DNA of 12,578 nucleotides, taken from JAVBMJ01 sp031552535. Lineage in GTDB: Bacteria; Bacteroidota; Bacteroidia; Bacteroidales; Rikenellaceae. The position numbers and the translations under genes were made by a program. Shown one piece after another: positions 1 to 6,102 of this stretch; the first letter of the stretch is position 1, and each line of letters opens with the position of its first letter. The notes beneath the pieces were generated by a model. It saw only the letters and a program-made list of their open reading frames with translations. It did no database searches and was not told where the DNA came from. Where the stretch lies: assembly GCA_031552535.1 (NCBI GenBank), contig JAVBMJ010000015.1, positions 1 to 12,578 on the forward strand. The letters run 5' to 3'.

Positions 1-1075
1 CATCTAAATACTTTTTTTATGTTTTCCCGAAGCATAAAGCGTTGCCCGGTGTGTGTTTTTTTAGATGTCATAAAATGTGTATTTCGCAGAGGTCATCAGC
101 GTTATCGTTGCAAAAACTGCGGCAGTTTATTTTGTAATTCCAAGACATTAGCTTATCTAATCGTTTTGTCTGGTTCGAGCGTTGGATTTTGGGCAAGCAG
201 ACTTTGCGCCAGTTGAGTGTCCAAAGTGGATGCAACGAGCGTAATCTACGTTGTTGGTTCGACGAGTATCTTAGCAACTACCCGCTCTGGGAGATCCGCC
301 ACAGCGAGAAGCTGAACCTGATGATCGACGGGACGTACTTTGCCAATAAGCTGTGTCTGGAGCTTTATCGGGACAACAATGTCAAGGCTACGATCCTCTA
401 CCGCCTGACCGACGGCGAGTGGTAAGATGAGCTGCGCGAAGACCTTGAAAACATATTGAGTTTAGGGGTTGAGATTGAGAGCGTGACCACCGACGGGGCG
501 CTCAACATAATCAAGGCTGTGCGAAAAAGCTGCCCTAAGGCCATTGTGCAGCGATGTACGGTTCACATTCAGCGCGAATGTTAACGCGCCACCCCCGGAG
601 CGATGCCGGCCGGGACCTGCGCTGGATAGTGTACTGCCTGAACTCGATTACCGACCGTGAACAATGGGGCATTGGGTTGTGGACCTGATCCGCTGGGAAG
701 AACGCCACCGCGAATATCTCAATCAAAAGACCATCCCTGATGACGATCCCCGACGGGCATGGTTCACCCACAAGATGGTCCGCAAGGCGTTCGTCCACAT
801 TCGCCGTGCGCTGCCCGCCATGTTCCACTATCTGGATAACCCTTCAATTCCAAAGTCGACCAACTCTCTTTAATCGTTCTTCGGACACCTCAAGCAGACC
901 ACATCTCTGCATAGTGGACTATCAAGTTCACTACCAAAACTACGTGAAATGGTATCTCTATTTTCGAAACCAGGATCGCAAAAGCACAAAAAAATAATCC
1001 GGGCTGCGAGGGAGGGCTCAGATTATTTTCTTGTGAGTATCAGCCGGTAAATTACCAACTGTTTTTGGACACATT
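1..1075 (+). mobile_element. Degraded insertion sequence, left end outside window
   Basis: This stretch holds a broken transposase reading frame and non-coding flank. The left end is not in the window. The right end is not proven; a candidate tip is the sequence around 1052-1075 that on the minus strand reads GTGTCCAAAAACAG, resembling an IS terminus. No target duplication can be tested because the left end is missing. The tract 998-1091 contains no gene that I can see. The element type rests on the transposase remnant described separately. Confidence 0.45.
19..997 (+). pseudogene. Broken IS256/MULE-type transposase with zinc ribbon
   Basis: Remnant of a DDE transposase of the zinc-binding IS256-like (MULE domain) kind. 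In order: a zinc ribbon at 40-130 (CPVC then RYRCKNCG), a helical segment read in another frame from about 141 (NRFVWFERWILGKQTLRQLS), the first catalytic strand (LMIDGTYF, 319-342), the second acidic strand (VESVTTDG-like, read IESVTTDG, about 477-500), the CPKAIVQRCTVHIQREC stretch (531-582), then AGRDLRWIVYCLNSITDREQW (605-667) in a new frame, LIRWEERHREYL in a third frame, TNSL-stop-SFFGHLKQ (862-894) and NYVKWYLYFRNQ (938-973) in a fourth stretch. I count at least four frameshifts (near 130-141, 583-600, 665 and 910) and in-frame stops at 423-425, about 583 and 871-873. It cannot give an active enzyme. Original length would have been about 320 residues. The family call is good; the exact IS name is unknown. 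Confidence 0.85.
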
Positions 1076-1091
1076 ACCTTACCTTTTTCAG

Positions 1092-1147
1092 TTGAAGATC
1101 AAACTGGGTTCCAGATATTGATATCCGGAACCCGGTTTGATCTTCAA
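1092..1147. repeat. Large inverted repeat, 27-bp arms, 2-base centre
   Basis: Arms 1092-1118 and 1121-1147 are complementary at 25 of 27 positions; each strand would form one G-U pair and one A-C mismatch. It sits 32 bases beyond the ohr stop codon, so it is placed like a transcription terminator for that minus-strand gene, but neither side has a T-tract (minus-strand continuation is CTGAAAAAGG). It also lies just outside the decayed insertion sequence. Role is inferred; the palindrome itself is plain. Confidence 0.75.
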
Positions 1148-1179
1148 TCGTGCGTAGCTGTATGTAATATTTTCAGAGT

Positions 1180-1599
1180 CTAACTGTTTACCACCTCCAG
1201 TTTCACATCGATATTGCCACGTGTCGCCTTGGAGTACGGACATACTTTATGGGCCTCTTCGACAAGCTCCTTAGCTATATCGTAGGGTACTCCGGGAACC
1301 ACGGCCTTTATTACCGCCGACAGATTGAACCCTTCATCGCCTTTCCAGAAACTCACCTCCATTGTAATGGAGGTATTCTTTACAGGATGTTTTTTGAGCC
1401 TCGCAACCAGATTGAGTGCGCCGTTGAAACAGGCGGCGTAACCCGCAGCAAAAAGTTGCTCGGGATTCGAGTAACGCCCTCCAGGTCCACCCATTTCTTT
1501 AGGAGTGTGCAGGTCGAGGTCGATTATCCCGTCCGACGATTTTACATGGCCGTCACGGCCGCCGGTTGCCGTAGCAACGGCTGTGTAGAGTTTTTCCAT
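1180..1599 (-). CDS. ohr: Ohr/OsmC family organic hydroperoxide reductase
   Basis: Thiol peroxidase that reduces organic hydroperoxides in the cytosol, normally re-reduced by a lipoylated protein. The 139-residue product has the full Ohr subfamily signature: TGGRDGHVKSSDG near the N-terminus (residues 12-24, with the conserved Arg), NPEQLFAAGYAACF (45-58) carrying the peroxidatic Cys57 and the conserved Glu47, and VCPYSKATRGN (119-129) with the resolving Cys120. Length matches the family (about 140). I start at the ATG at 1599 because the family begins at MEKLYTAVATATGG; a longer reading frame to 1668 would run through the promoter. The -7 box lies 40 bases upstream and is overlapped by a 31-base palindrome, suggesting regulation by a dimeric repressor, as OhrR (MarR family) does elsewhere. 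No regulator gene is adjacent. Confidence 0.93.
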   Translation of the reverse strand: MEKLYTAVATATGGRDGHVKSSDGIIDLDLHTPKEMGGPGGRYSNPEQLFAAGYAACFNGALNLVARLKKHPVKNTSITMEVSFWKGDEGFNLSAVIKAVVPGVPYDIAKELVEEAHKVCPYSKATRGNIDVKLEVVNS

Positions 1600-1639
1600 G
1601 ATAATTTTACGGGAATAGATTTTAAACAGTTCCTTAAAA

Positions 1640-1647
1640 CAAAGATA
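1640..1647 (-). promoter_or_regulatory. Bacteroidota -7 box for ohr
   Basis: On the minus strand this reads TATCTTTG, a perfect TAnnTTTG box, about 40 bases before the ohr ATG. No TTG is at the usual distance upstream (the nearest is 26 bases away), which fits a promoter that depends on, or is controlled through, the overlapping palindrome. Confidence 0.65.
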
Positions 1648-1674
1648 CCATATCTTCCCGGAAGACATGGTATC
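1644..1674. promoter_or_regulatory. 31-base palindrome over the ohr promoter, probable operator
   Basis: Arms GATACCATATCTTCC (1644-1658) and GGAAGACATGGTATC (1660-1674) are complementary at 14 of 15 positions around a single central base. The left arm overlaps the last bases of the -7 box and the rest covers the -10 to -35 side, the expected place for a repressor site. Such long near-perfect dyads fit a dimeric winged-helix regulator; which one is unknown. An alternative is an RNA hairpin, but it lies upstream of the predicted start of transcription. Confidence 0.55.
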
Positions 1675-1882
1675 AAAATGTTTGCCACAAGAGAGGCCGT
1701 CGTTAATTTTAGAAATTGTATAAAAATATTTCTTTCGTTCTTTTCCTGCTGTTTGCCGCGCTTTTTCGCGGTGGAATTCGTTAAACAGGAGCCGCTATTC
1801 GCCTCATTCCTCCACACAAAATCATCGACAAACAGATGTAAAATAACTTCGGTAATATTTTTAAACAGTTTCTTAGTAGTTT

Positions 1883-2344
1883 CTACAACACAAGTGTGTC
1901 TACCTTATAGGCGTTATAGCTTTTGACTTTAACGGGTGAAAATTTCAGGACCACGTAATCTTCCGACTCCGCACCTTCGGGATAGTACAACAACCACCCG
2001 TCTTGCCACAACTTGCGGCGGAATTCAACATCTTCGACAACTTCGAAATGCCCCGTAAAAGTAGCCCCGCGGTATATGTTAGGTTTGCTGAAGTGTAGCG
2101 ATCCCTTAGGATTCCCGCGCAGTTCCGCCATTTTTTCAGAACTTTTATGAGTCGTTATGTAAACCGTAAGCGGATTCTCTTCCTGCTCATACAGGGCGGC
2201 GAACGAAGGGTAAGACTTCGCAGCACGCAGGTTTAGCATTGCGCGTGTAGAGGGGTACCCTTCCCTGTCGATGGTGGTCATATATACTGTCGGTACTGTT
2301 TCGATAAATTCCAACAGTGGTTTCATTGCTTCAGTCGGCTTCAT
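1883..2344 (-). CDS. Pyridoxamine 5'-phosphate oxidase-fold flavoprotein
   Basis: A 153-residue single-domain split-barrel protein of the pyridoxamine 5'-phosphate oxidase-like family (general stress protein 26 type), expected to bind FMN or a related cofactor as a dimer. The sequence shows VYMTTIDREGYPSTRAMLNL (residues 20-39, the first strands that contact the flavin), VYITTHKSSEKMAELRGNPKGSLHF (61-85) and FTGHFEVVEDVEFRRKLWQDGW (95-116), the usual order for the family. It lacks the C-terminal part of true PdxH, so it should not be called a B6 oxidase; substrate unknown. It starts at ATG 2344, 26 bases after a very good promoter. It is followed by ohr on the same strand after 283 bases, but ohr has its own -7 box. 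Together they suggest a stress-related pair, an inference from context only. Confidence 0.85.
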   Translation of the reverse strand: MKPTEAMKPLLEFIETVPTVYMTTIDREGYPSTRAMLNLRAAKSYPSFAALYEQEENPLTVYITTHKSSEKMAELRGNPKGSLHFSKPNIYRGATFTGHFEVVEDVEFRRKLWQDGWLLYYPEGAESEDYVVLKFSPVKVKSYNAYKVDTLVL

Positions 2345-2369
2345 AATCAGTTTTTTATCATCGGACGCA

Positions 2370-2399
2370 CAAAATTAATATTTAATCTCTGTATGCCAA
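2370..2399 (-). promoter_or_regulatory. Promoter of the PNPOx-fold gene (-33 and -7 boxes)
   Basis: On the minus strand TTG (2399-2397) is followed after 19 bases by TAATTTTG (2377-2370), an exact Bacteroidota -33/-7 pair. The predicted transcript starts about 20 bases before the ATG. Confidence 0.75.
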
Positions 2400-2515
2400 C
2401 AATTCCCTTTATATATTTTCCAATCGAAACCTGTCCGGACACTCCCGGGTATATAATTACGATGGTAAATTTCTACTCGTACAGCTTTTAGTTTCTAAAT
2501 TTATTAAAAAAATTG

Positions 2516-2523
2516 TACTTTTG
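2516..2523 (+). promoter_or_regulatory. -7 box for pfp
   Basis: TACTTTTG is a perfect TAnnTTTG box, with GTTTCT about 19 bases upstream as a weak -33 element. Transcription should begin near 2529-2531. This places the ATG at 2533 right at the transcript start and supports the internal ATG at 2608 as the true start, leaving a leader of about 78 bases. Confidence 0.65.
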
Positions 2524-2607
2524 GGGCCGTAAATGGAAAGTGCCCGGGAATGCGGACACGGTGACAATCGCAGGTTTTCAAAGTTTAAAATAATAACCAA
2601 TCAGGAA

Positions 2608-3840
2608 ATGAAAGAAGCTATTGCTATTTTGACGGGCGGCGGTCCGGCTCCGGGCATGAACGCTGTTGTAGGCAGTGTTGCCAAAACTTTTTTGCAAAAA
2701 GGATTCCGGGTTATCGGCCTGCATGAAGGCTATACCGGCCTTTTCAACAAGACTCCGAGGATGGTGGACATCGATTTCGCCCTTGCCGACGATATCTTCA
2801 ATCGTGGCGGGTCTTACCTGCAGATGAGCCGTTTCAAACCTTCTGACAAGAATTTCGCCGAGGACTTCAACCTTGATTTCTTCACGTCGAACAATGTCAA
2901 ACTCCTCATCACGGTGGGTGGCGACGATACGGCATCTACGGCCAATCGTGTGGCGATGTTTCTTAAGGATAAAAAGTATTCGATAGCCAACATCCACGTA
3001 CCAAAGACGATAGATAACGACCTTCCTTTACCCGAGGGTTCGCCCACGTTCGGTTACCAGTCGGCCAAGGACCGCGGAGCGACGATAGGCCGTACGGTTT
3101 ATGTCGATGCACGCACCAGCGGTAACTGGTTTGTGCTTGCGGCTATGGGACGTTCGGCAGGCCACCTCGCATTCGGTATCGGCACGGCGTGCCACTATCC
3201 GATGATCGTGATCCCCGAGATGTTCAACAAGACCACTATAACGGTGGATAAGATCGTGAACCTCGTCGTTTCGTCGATAGTAAAGCGTAAGATCATGGGC
3301 ATGGACTATGGTGCGGCGATCATATCGGAGGGAGTTTTCCACGAACTCAGCCAGGAGGAGATAACAAAGACGGGGATACATTTCTCGTACGACTCTCACG
3401 GGCATCCGGAGCTCGGCAAGGTGTCTAAGGCGCATATATTCAACGAAATGCTCGAAAACAAGTTGAAGCAACTCGGCCTTAAGGTAAAATCGCGTCCGGT
3501 TGAGATCGGCTACGAGGTCCGTTGCCAGACTCCTGTGGCGTTCGATATCGTTTATTGCTCGCTGCTTGGCATGGGGGTTTATAAACTGTTCAGCGAGGGT
3601 AAGACGGGATGTATGGTCTATGTCAACCAGGCCGGTCAGGTCAGCCAGCTTTACCTGAAAGACCTGGAAGACCCTAAGACCGGGAAGATCCCGCCGCGTT
3701 TGGTCGATATCAAAGGCGATAAGTTCAACGCGGTGGTCAACAACATCCTTTGCTATATAACCCCGGCGGATTATGAGGCGGCTAAGAAGTGGTTGCCAAA
3801 TCCCGAGGAATACGACTTCAATAAGATACTCAACTGGTAG
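2608..3840 (+). CDS. pfp: Pyrophosphate-type 6-phosphofructokinase
   Basis: Phosphorylates fructose 6-phosphate to fructose 1,6-bisphosphate in glycolysis (reversibly when PPi is donor). The 410-residue product shows GGGPAPGMN (residues 10-18, phosphate loop), GGDD (104-107), PKTIDND (132-138, catalytic Asp region) and MGRSAGHLA (180-188). Asp in GGDD and Lys in PKTIDND are the residues that mark pyrophosphate-dependent enzymes; ATP enzymes carry GGDG and PGTIDND, so I expect PPi as donor. I chose ATG 2608 because family similarity begins at MKEAIAILTGGG; the 25 residues encoded from ATG 2533 look unrelated and that ATG sits at the expected transcript start. A strong terminator follows after 19 bases, so it is probably monocistronic. 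pfkA is the alternative name in automatic annotation. Confidence 0.93.
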   Translation: MKEAIAILTGGGPAPGMNAVVGSVAKTFLQKGFRVIGLHEGYTGLFNKTPRMVDIDFALADDIFNRGGSYLQMSRFKPSDKNFAEDFNLDFFTSNNVKLLITVGGDDTASTANRVAMFLKDKKYSIANIHVPKTIDNDLPLPEGSPTFGYQSAKDRGATIGRTVYVDARTSGNWFVLAAMGRSAGHLAFGIGTACHYPMIVIPEMFNKTTITVDKIVNLVVSSIVKRKIMGMDYGAAIISEGVFHELSQEEITKTGIHFSYDSHGHPELGKVSKAHIFNEMLENKLKQLGLKVKSRPVEIGYEVRCQTPVAFDIVYCSLLGMGVYKLFSEGKTGCMVYVNQAGQVSQLYLKDLEDPKTGKIPPRLVDIKGDKFNAVVNNILCYITPADYEAAKKWLPNPEEYDFNKILNW

Positions 3841-3859
3841 TCGTCCGCAGGAGGATACG

Positions 3860-3897
3860 CGCAGGCTGCTTCCGTTAGGGGGCAGCCTGCGGTTTTT
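3860..3897 (+). terminator. Rho-independent terminator after pfp
   Basis: CGCAGGCTGC (3860-3869) pairs perfectly with GCAGCCTGCG (3882-3891), a 10-bp GC-rich stem with a 12-base loop, followed at once by GTTTTT. It separates pfp from the next gene. Confidence 0.88.
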
Positions 3898-3900
3898 GCA

Positions 3901-3931
3901 TTGGGCGCGCTTTGGAATTTTCATATCTTTG
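3901..3931 (+). promoter_or_regulatory. Promoter of the alkyltransferase-like gene
   Basis: TTG (3901-3903), 20 bases, then TATCTTTG (3924-3931): an exact -33/-7 pair immediately after the pfp terminator. The ATG is only 9 bases beyond the -7 box, so the transcript leader should be just a few bases or absent. Confidence 0.75.
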
Positions 3932-3940
3932 GCGTCTGTT

Positions 3941-4282
3941 ATGAAGTATATAGCCTGTCCCGGGGAGCGGTTTGAACGTGCGGTATATGACATTGTGCGG
4001 TTGGTTCCGCCGGGCCGGGTGACCAGTTACGGAGCTGTTGCACGTGCCGCGGGACTACGGCATGGCGCGCGCATGGTGGGCCGTATCATGAGCCGTAGCG
4101 GAGAGGGGCCGGAAGATATTCCTGCGCACAGGGTCGTAAACAGCCGGGGGGTATTGTCCGCTGTGGGGACATTCCCCGAAATGAGGCGGAGGTTGGAGTC
4201 GGAGGGAGTTGCAGTTCACGGGAACCGTATCCGTAATTGGGCGGATGTGTTCTGGGATCCTTTGGAAGAGTTATCTTTGTGA
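3941..4282 (+). CDS. Alkyltransferase-like protein (ATL), Cys-less MGMT homologue
   Basis: A 113-residue protein equal to the C-terminal DNA-binding domain of O6-alkylguanine-DNA alkyltransferase. It has the helix-turn-helix RVTSYGAVARAAG (residues 26-38), the arginine-finger helix ARMVGRIMSR (43-52) and the active-site loop, which reads PAHRVVN (61-67) where enzymes have PCHRV. Ala62 replaces the alkyl-accepting Cys, so it cannot perform the transfer. Known ATL proteins (with Trp or Ala here) bind O6-alkylguanine, flip it out and recruit nucleotide excision repair; I infer the same role. Start at ATG 3941 agrees with the family start and with the promoter; an upstream extension would run through the pfp terminator. 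Usually annotated as MGMT family protein. Next gene is 63 bases away. Confidence 0.88.
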   Translation: MKYIACPGERFERAVYDIVRLVPPGRVTSYGAVARAAGLRHGARMVGRIMSRSGEGPEDIPAHRVVNSRGVLSAVGTFPEMRRRLESEGVAVHGNRIRNWADVFWDPLEELSL

Positions 4283-4345
4283 CCGGATCCGCCTGCCGGA
4301 TACCCGTATGTTTTTTTGTGTCTGTAAACGATTAAATTACCGGAG

Positions 4346-4915
4346 ATGTACATAGCCCAGAAAAAACGTAAAGAGAATATCGCGGAATATATATTATACC
4401 TTTGGCAGTTGGAGGACCTGTTGAGGGCCCTGCAATTCAGCCCCGAGGCGATATATTCGCAATTGGTGGCGCCTACAGCCGGCGATGAGGAGCAGAAACA
4501 GCACCTTCTGATATGGTATATCGAATTTACTAACCTGATGCGCGGGGAGGGTAAGGAGACCCACGGGCACCTCGACCATACAATGCACCTGATAAAAGAT
4601 TTGCAAAATCTGCACCAACAGTTGATGTCGCTGCCTGTCGGAGCCCGTTACAGGACGCTTTTCGCGAAACTGGATGGAGAACTTCCGGCATTGCGGAAAG
4701 CTTTGGGCAAGGAGGACACTGATGATATAGAACTTTGTTTCAGGGCGCTTTATTCCGTTGTGCTGCACCGCATAAAAGGAATAAAGGATGGGGCCGCACC
4801 CGCGCCGGAGGCTTATATTAGCGACGTTATAGAAACCATATCGCCCGTGGTGGCGGAGTTGGCGAAGATATACGGACATGTTGAGCGGGGTGAAATAGAC
4901 CTTTTCAAGAGTTGA
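4346..4915 (+). CDS. DUF4924 family protein
   Basis: A 189-residue protein I recognise as DUF4924, found in Bacteroidota and of unknown function. It opens with MYIAQKKRKENIAEYILYLW, the family's most conserved segment, followed by QLEDLLRA. The rest is predicted to be nearly all helical, hydrophilic, with no signal peptide or membrane segment, so it should be a soluble cytoplasmic helical bundle. A His-rich stretch, THGHLDHTMH (residues 72-81), could bind metal, though nothing else supports that. It is 40 bases ahead of pdxB on the same strand without a terminator between them, so the two are probably co-transcribed. No -7 box is clear upstream, where 4283-4345 has only an imperfect hairpin and a T-tract. 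Confidence 0.85.
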   Translation: MYIAQKKRKENIAEYILYLWQLEDLLRALQFSPEAIYSQLVAPTAGDEEQKQHLLIWYIEFTNLMRGEGKETHGHLDHTMHLIKDLQNLHQQLMSLPVGARYRTLFAKLDGELPALRKALGKEDTDDIELCFRALYSVVLHRIKGIKDGAAPAPEAYISDVIETISPVVAELAKIYGHVERGEIDLFKS

Positions 4916-4955
4916 ACATCATGTTCAAATAAATGAAACCGTTAAAAATAGTGGA

Positions 4956-5972
4956 TTGAAAATAGTAGCCGACATAGCTATTCCATATCTGCCGGGAGTG
5001 TTCGAACCTTTTGCAGAGGTGGTATACCGCCATGGGGCGTCGATATCGGCCGGCGATGTGCGTGATGCCGACACTTTGATTGTCCGTACCCGTACGCGAT
5101 GCGACGTTTCTCTGTTGGATGGATCGGCGGTTAAACTGATCGCCACGGCGACCATCGGCAGCGACCATATCGACCTCGATTATTGCCGCCGTAAGGGTAT
5201 CGGAGTAGCAACCGCGGCAGGATGCAACGCCAGGGGGGTATTGCAGTGGGTCGGTGCGGTGCTGGCGGGAGCCTCGCATAGGATGGGATTCACCCCGGAG
5301 GGAAAGGTCCTCGGAGTGGTGGGGGTGGGTAACACCGGCCGGCTTGTGGCCGAATACGGTGCCTTGTGGGGGTTCGAGGTGGTGTGTTGCGACCCGCCCA
5401 GGGTGCGGGCCGAGAGATTGCGCGATTTTGTAACATTAGATGAATTGGCGCGGCGGTCCGATGTGGTTTCGTTCCATGTACCATTGATATGTTCGGGAGA
5501 GTATGCCACTTCCGGGATGGCAGGGAAACGATTTTTTGAATTGTTGCGTCCGGGGGCGCTTCTGCTGAACTCATCGCGCGGGGAAGCGCTGGATGAGTTT
5601 GAACTCCTGGGGGCGATGGACCGGGGTGTGGAGGCCGCCATAGACACCTGGTGCGGCGAGCCGGACATAAACCGGGAACTGTTGGACCGCGCTGTTTTTA
5701 CAACGCCTCATATTGCCGGTTATTCCCTGCAGGGTAAAGCCAATGCCACGACGATGGCCGTAAGGGCTGTGGCGCGGCTCTTCGATATACCGCTGACGGA
5801 GTGGAGCGCGCCTGTGGAACCTTCGGTCCCCCGGCGTATCGCATGGCCGGATATGCGCGCAACCATGCCTTCGTATTTCGATATAGAAGCGCAAAGCAGA
5901 TCGCTTAAAGAGAATCCCGGGCAATTCGAGGAGATGCGTAACAGCTATGATTACCGTCTGGAATATTTTTAA
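4956..5972 (+). CDS. pdxB: 4-phosphoerythronate dehydrogenase PdxB (TTG start)
   Basis: NAD-dependent oxidation of 4-phospho-D-erythronate, the second step of the DXP-dependent pyridoxal phosphate pathway. The 338-residue protein belongs to the D-2-hydroxyacid dehydrogenases: N-terminal KIVADIAIPYLPG (residues 2-14) typical of PdxB, nucleotide loop GVGNTG (123-128), catalytic Arg208 (NSSRGE), Glu235 (WCGEP) and His252 (TPHIAGYS), the last followed by the PdxB-type GYSLQGKANAT. It is about 40 residues shorter than the E. coli enzyme, the loss being in the C-terminal dimerisation part. No ATG or GTG is available in frame, so the start is TTG at 4956. That TTG overlaps the stop of an 8-codon reading frame beginning ATG 4933 (encoding MKPLKIVD), which may couple translation. 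Probably in an operon with the DUF4924 gene. Confidence 0.92.
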   Translation: MKIVADIAIPYLPGVFEPFAEVVYRHGASISAGDVRDADTLIVRTRTRCDVSLLDGSAVKLIATATIGSDHIDLDYCRRKGIGVATAAGCNARGVLQWVGAVLAGASHRMGFTPEGKVLGVVGVGNTGRLVAEYGALWGFEVVCCDPPRVRAERLRDFVTLDELARRSDVVSFHVPLICSGEYATSGMAGKRFFELLRPGALLLNSSRGEALDEFELLGAMDRGVEAAIDTWCGEPDINRELLDRAVFTTPHIAGYSLQGKANATTMAVRAVARLFDIPLTEWSAPVEPSVPRRIAWPDMRATMPSYFDIEAQSRSLKENPGQFEEMRNSYDYRLEYF

Positions 5973-6011
5973 CCTGCGAAACAACGGCGTGTAATATCTG
6001 CAGTTTCTTAT

Positions 6012-6019
6012 TACCTTTG
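6012..6019 (+). promoter_or_regulatory. -7 box for pyrD
   Basis: TACCTTTG matches TAnnTTTG exactly. No TTG stands at the expected distance upstream. Predicted leader is about 75 bases. I see no PyrR-type or other known riboregulator in it. Confidence 0.55.
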
Positions 6020-6102
6020 TGCCCGGCTTGAGATTTTTTACGCAGGTGAGTTTTTAGGCAGCTTCTAAAACACACTCAAATAATACGAACGAACGGCTTT
6101 CA

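Noticed and set aside
1748..1789. CCGCG/CGCGG hairpin nested in CTGTTT/AAACAG
   Set aside because: Short arms, long unpaired parts and no T-tract on the minus strand; not enough to call a terminator for the PNPOx-fold gene.
1249..1926. Open frame of 225 codons on the plus strand
   Set aside because: It overlaps ohr, the ohr promoter dyad and the end of the PNPOx-fold gene in antisense, and resembles no protein family.
2533..2607. N-terminal extension of pfp from ATG 2533
   Set aside because: The ATG lies 9 bases after the -7 box, about where transcription starts, and the 25 extra residues do not look like the family, which begins at residue 26.
3028..3993. Long open frame (321 codons) on the minus strand
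   Set aside because: It is wholly antisense to pfp and its terminator/next promoter, and its translation (Arg/His/Asp-rich, no family likeness) is what a high-GC third-position shadow gives.
4284..4318. Hairpin ATCCG/CGGAT then a T-run after the ATL gene
   Set aside because: Only five pairs, and the T-run is about nine bases away from the stem, so it is a poor Rho-independent terminator.
6020..6102. Riboswitch or attenuator in the pyrD leader
   Set aside because: No terminator-like hairpin, PyrR-binding stem or other known element was recognisable.
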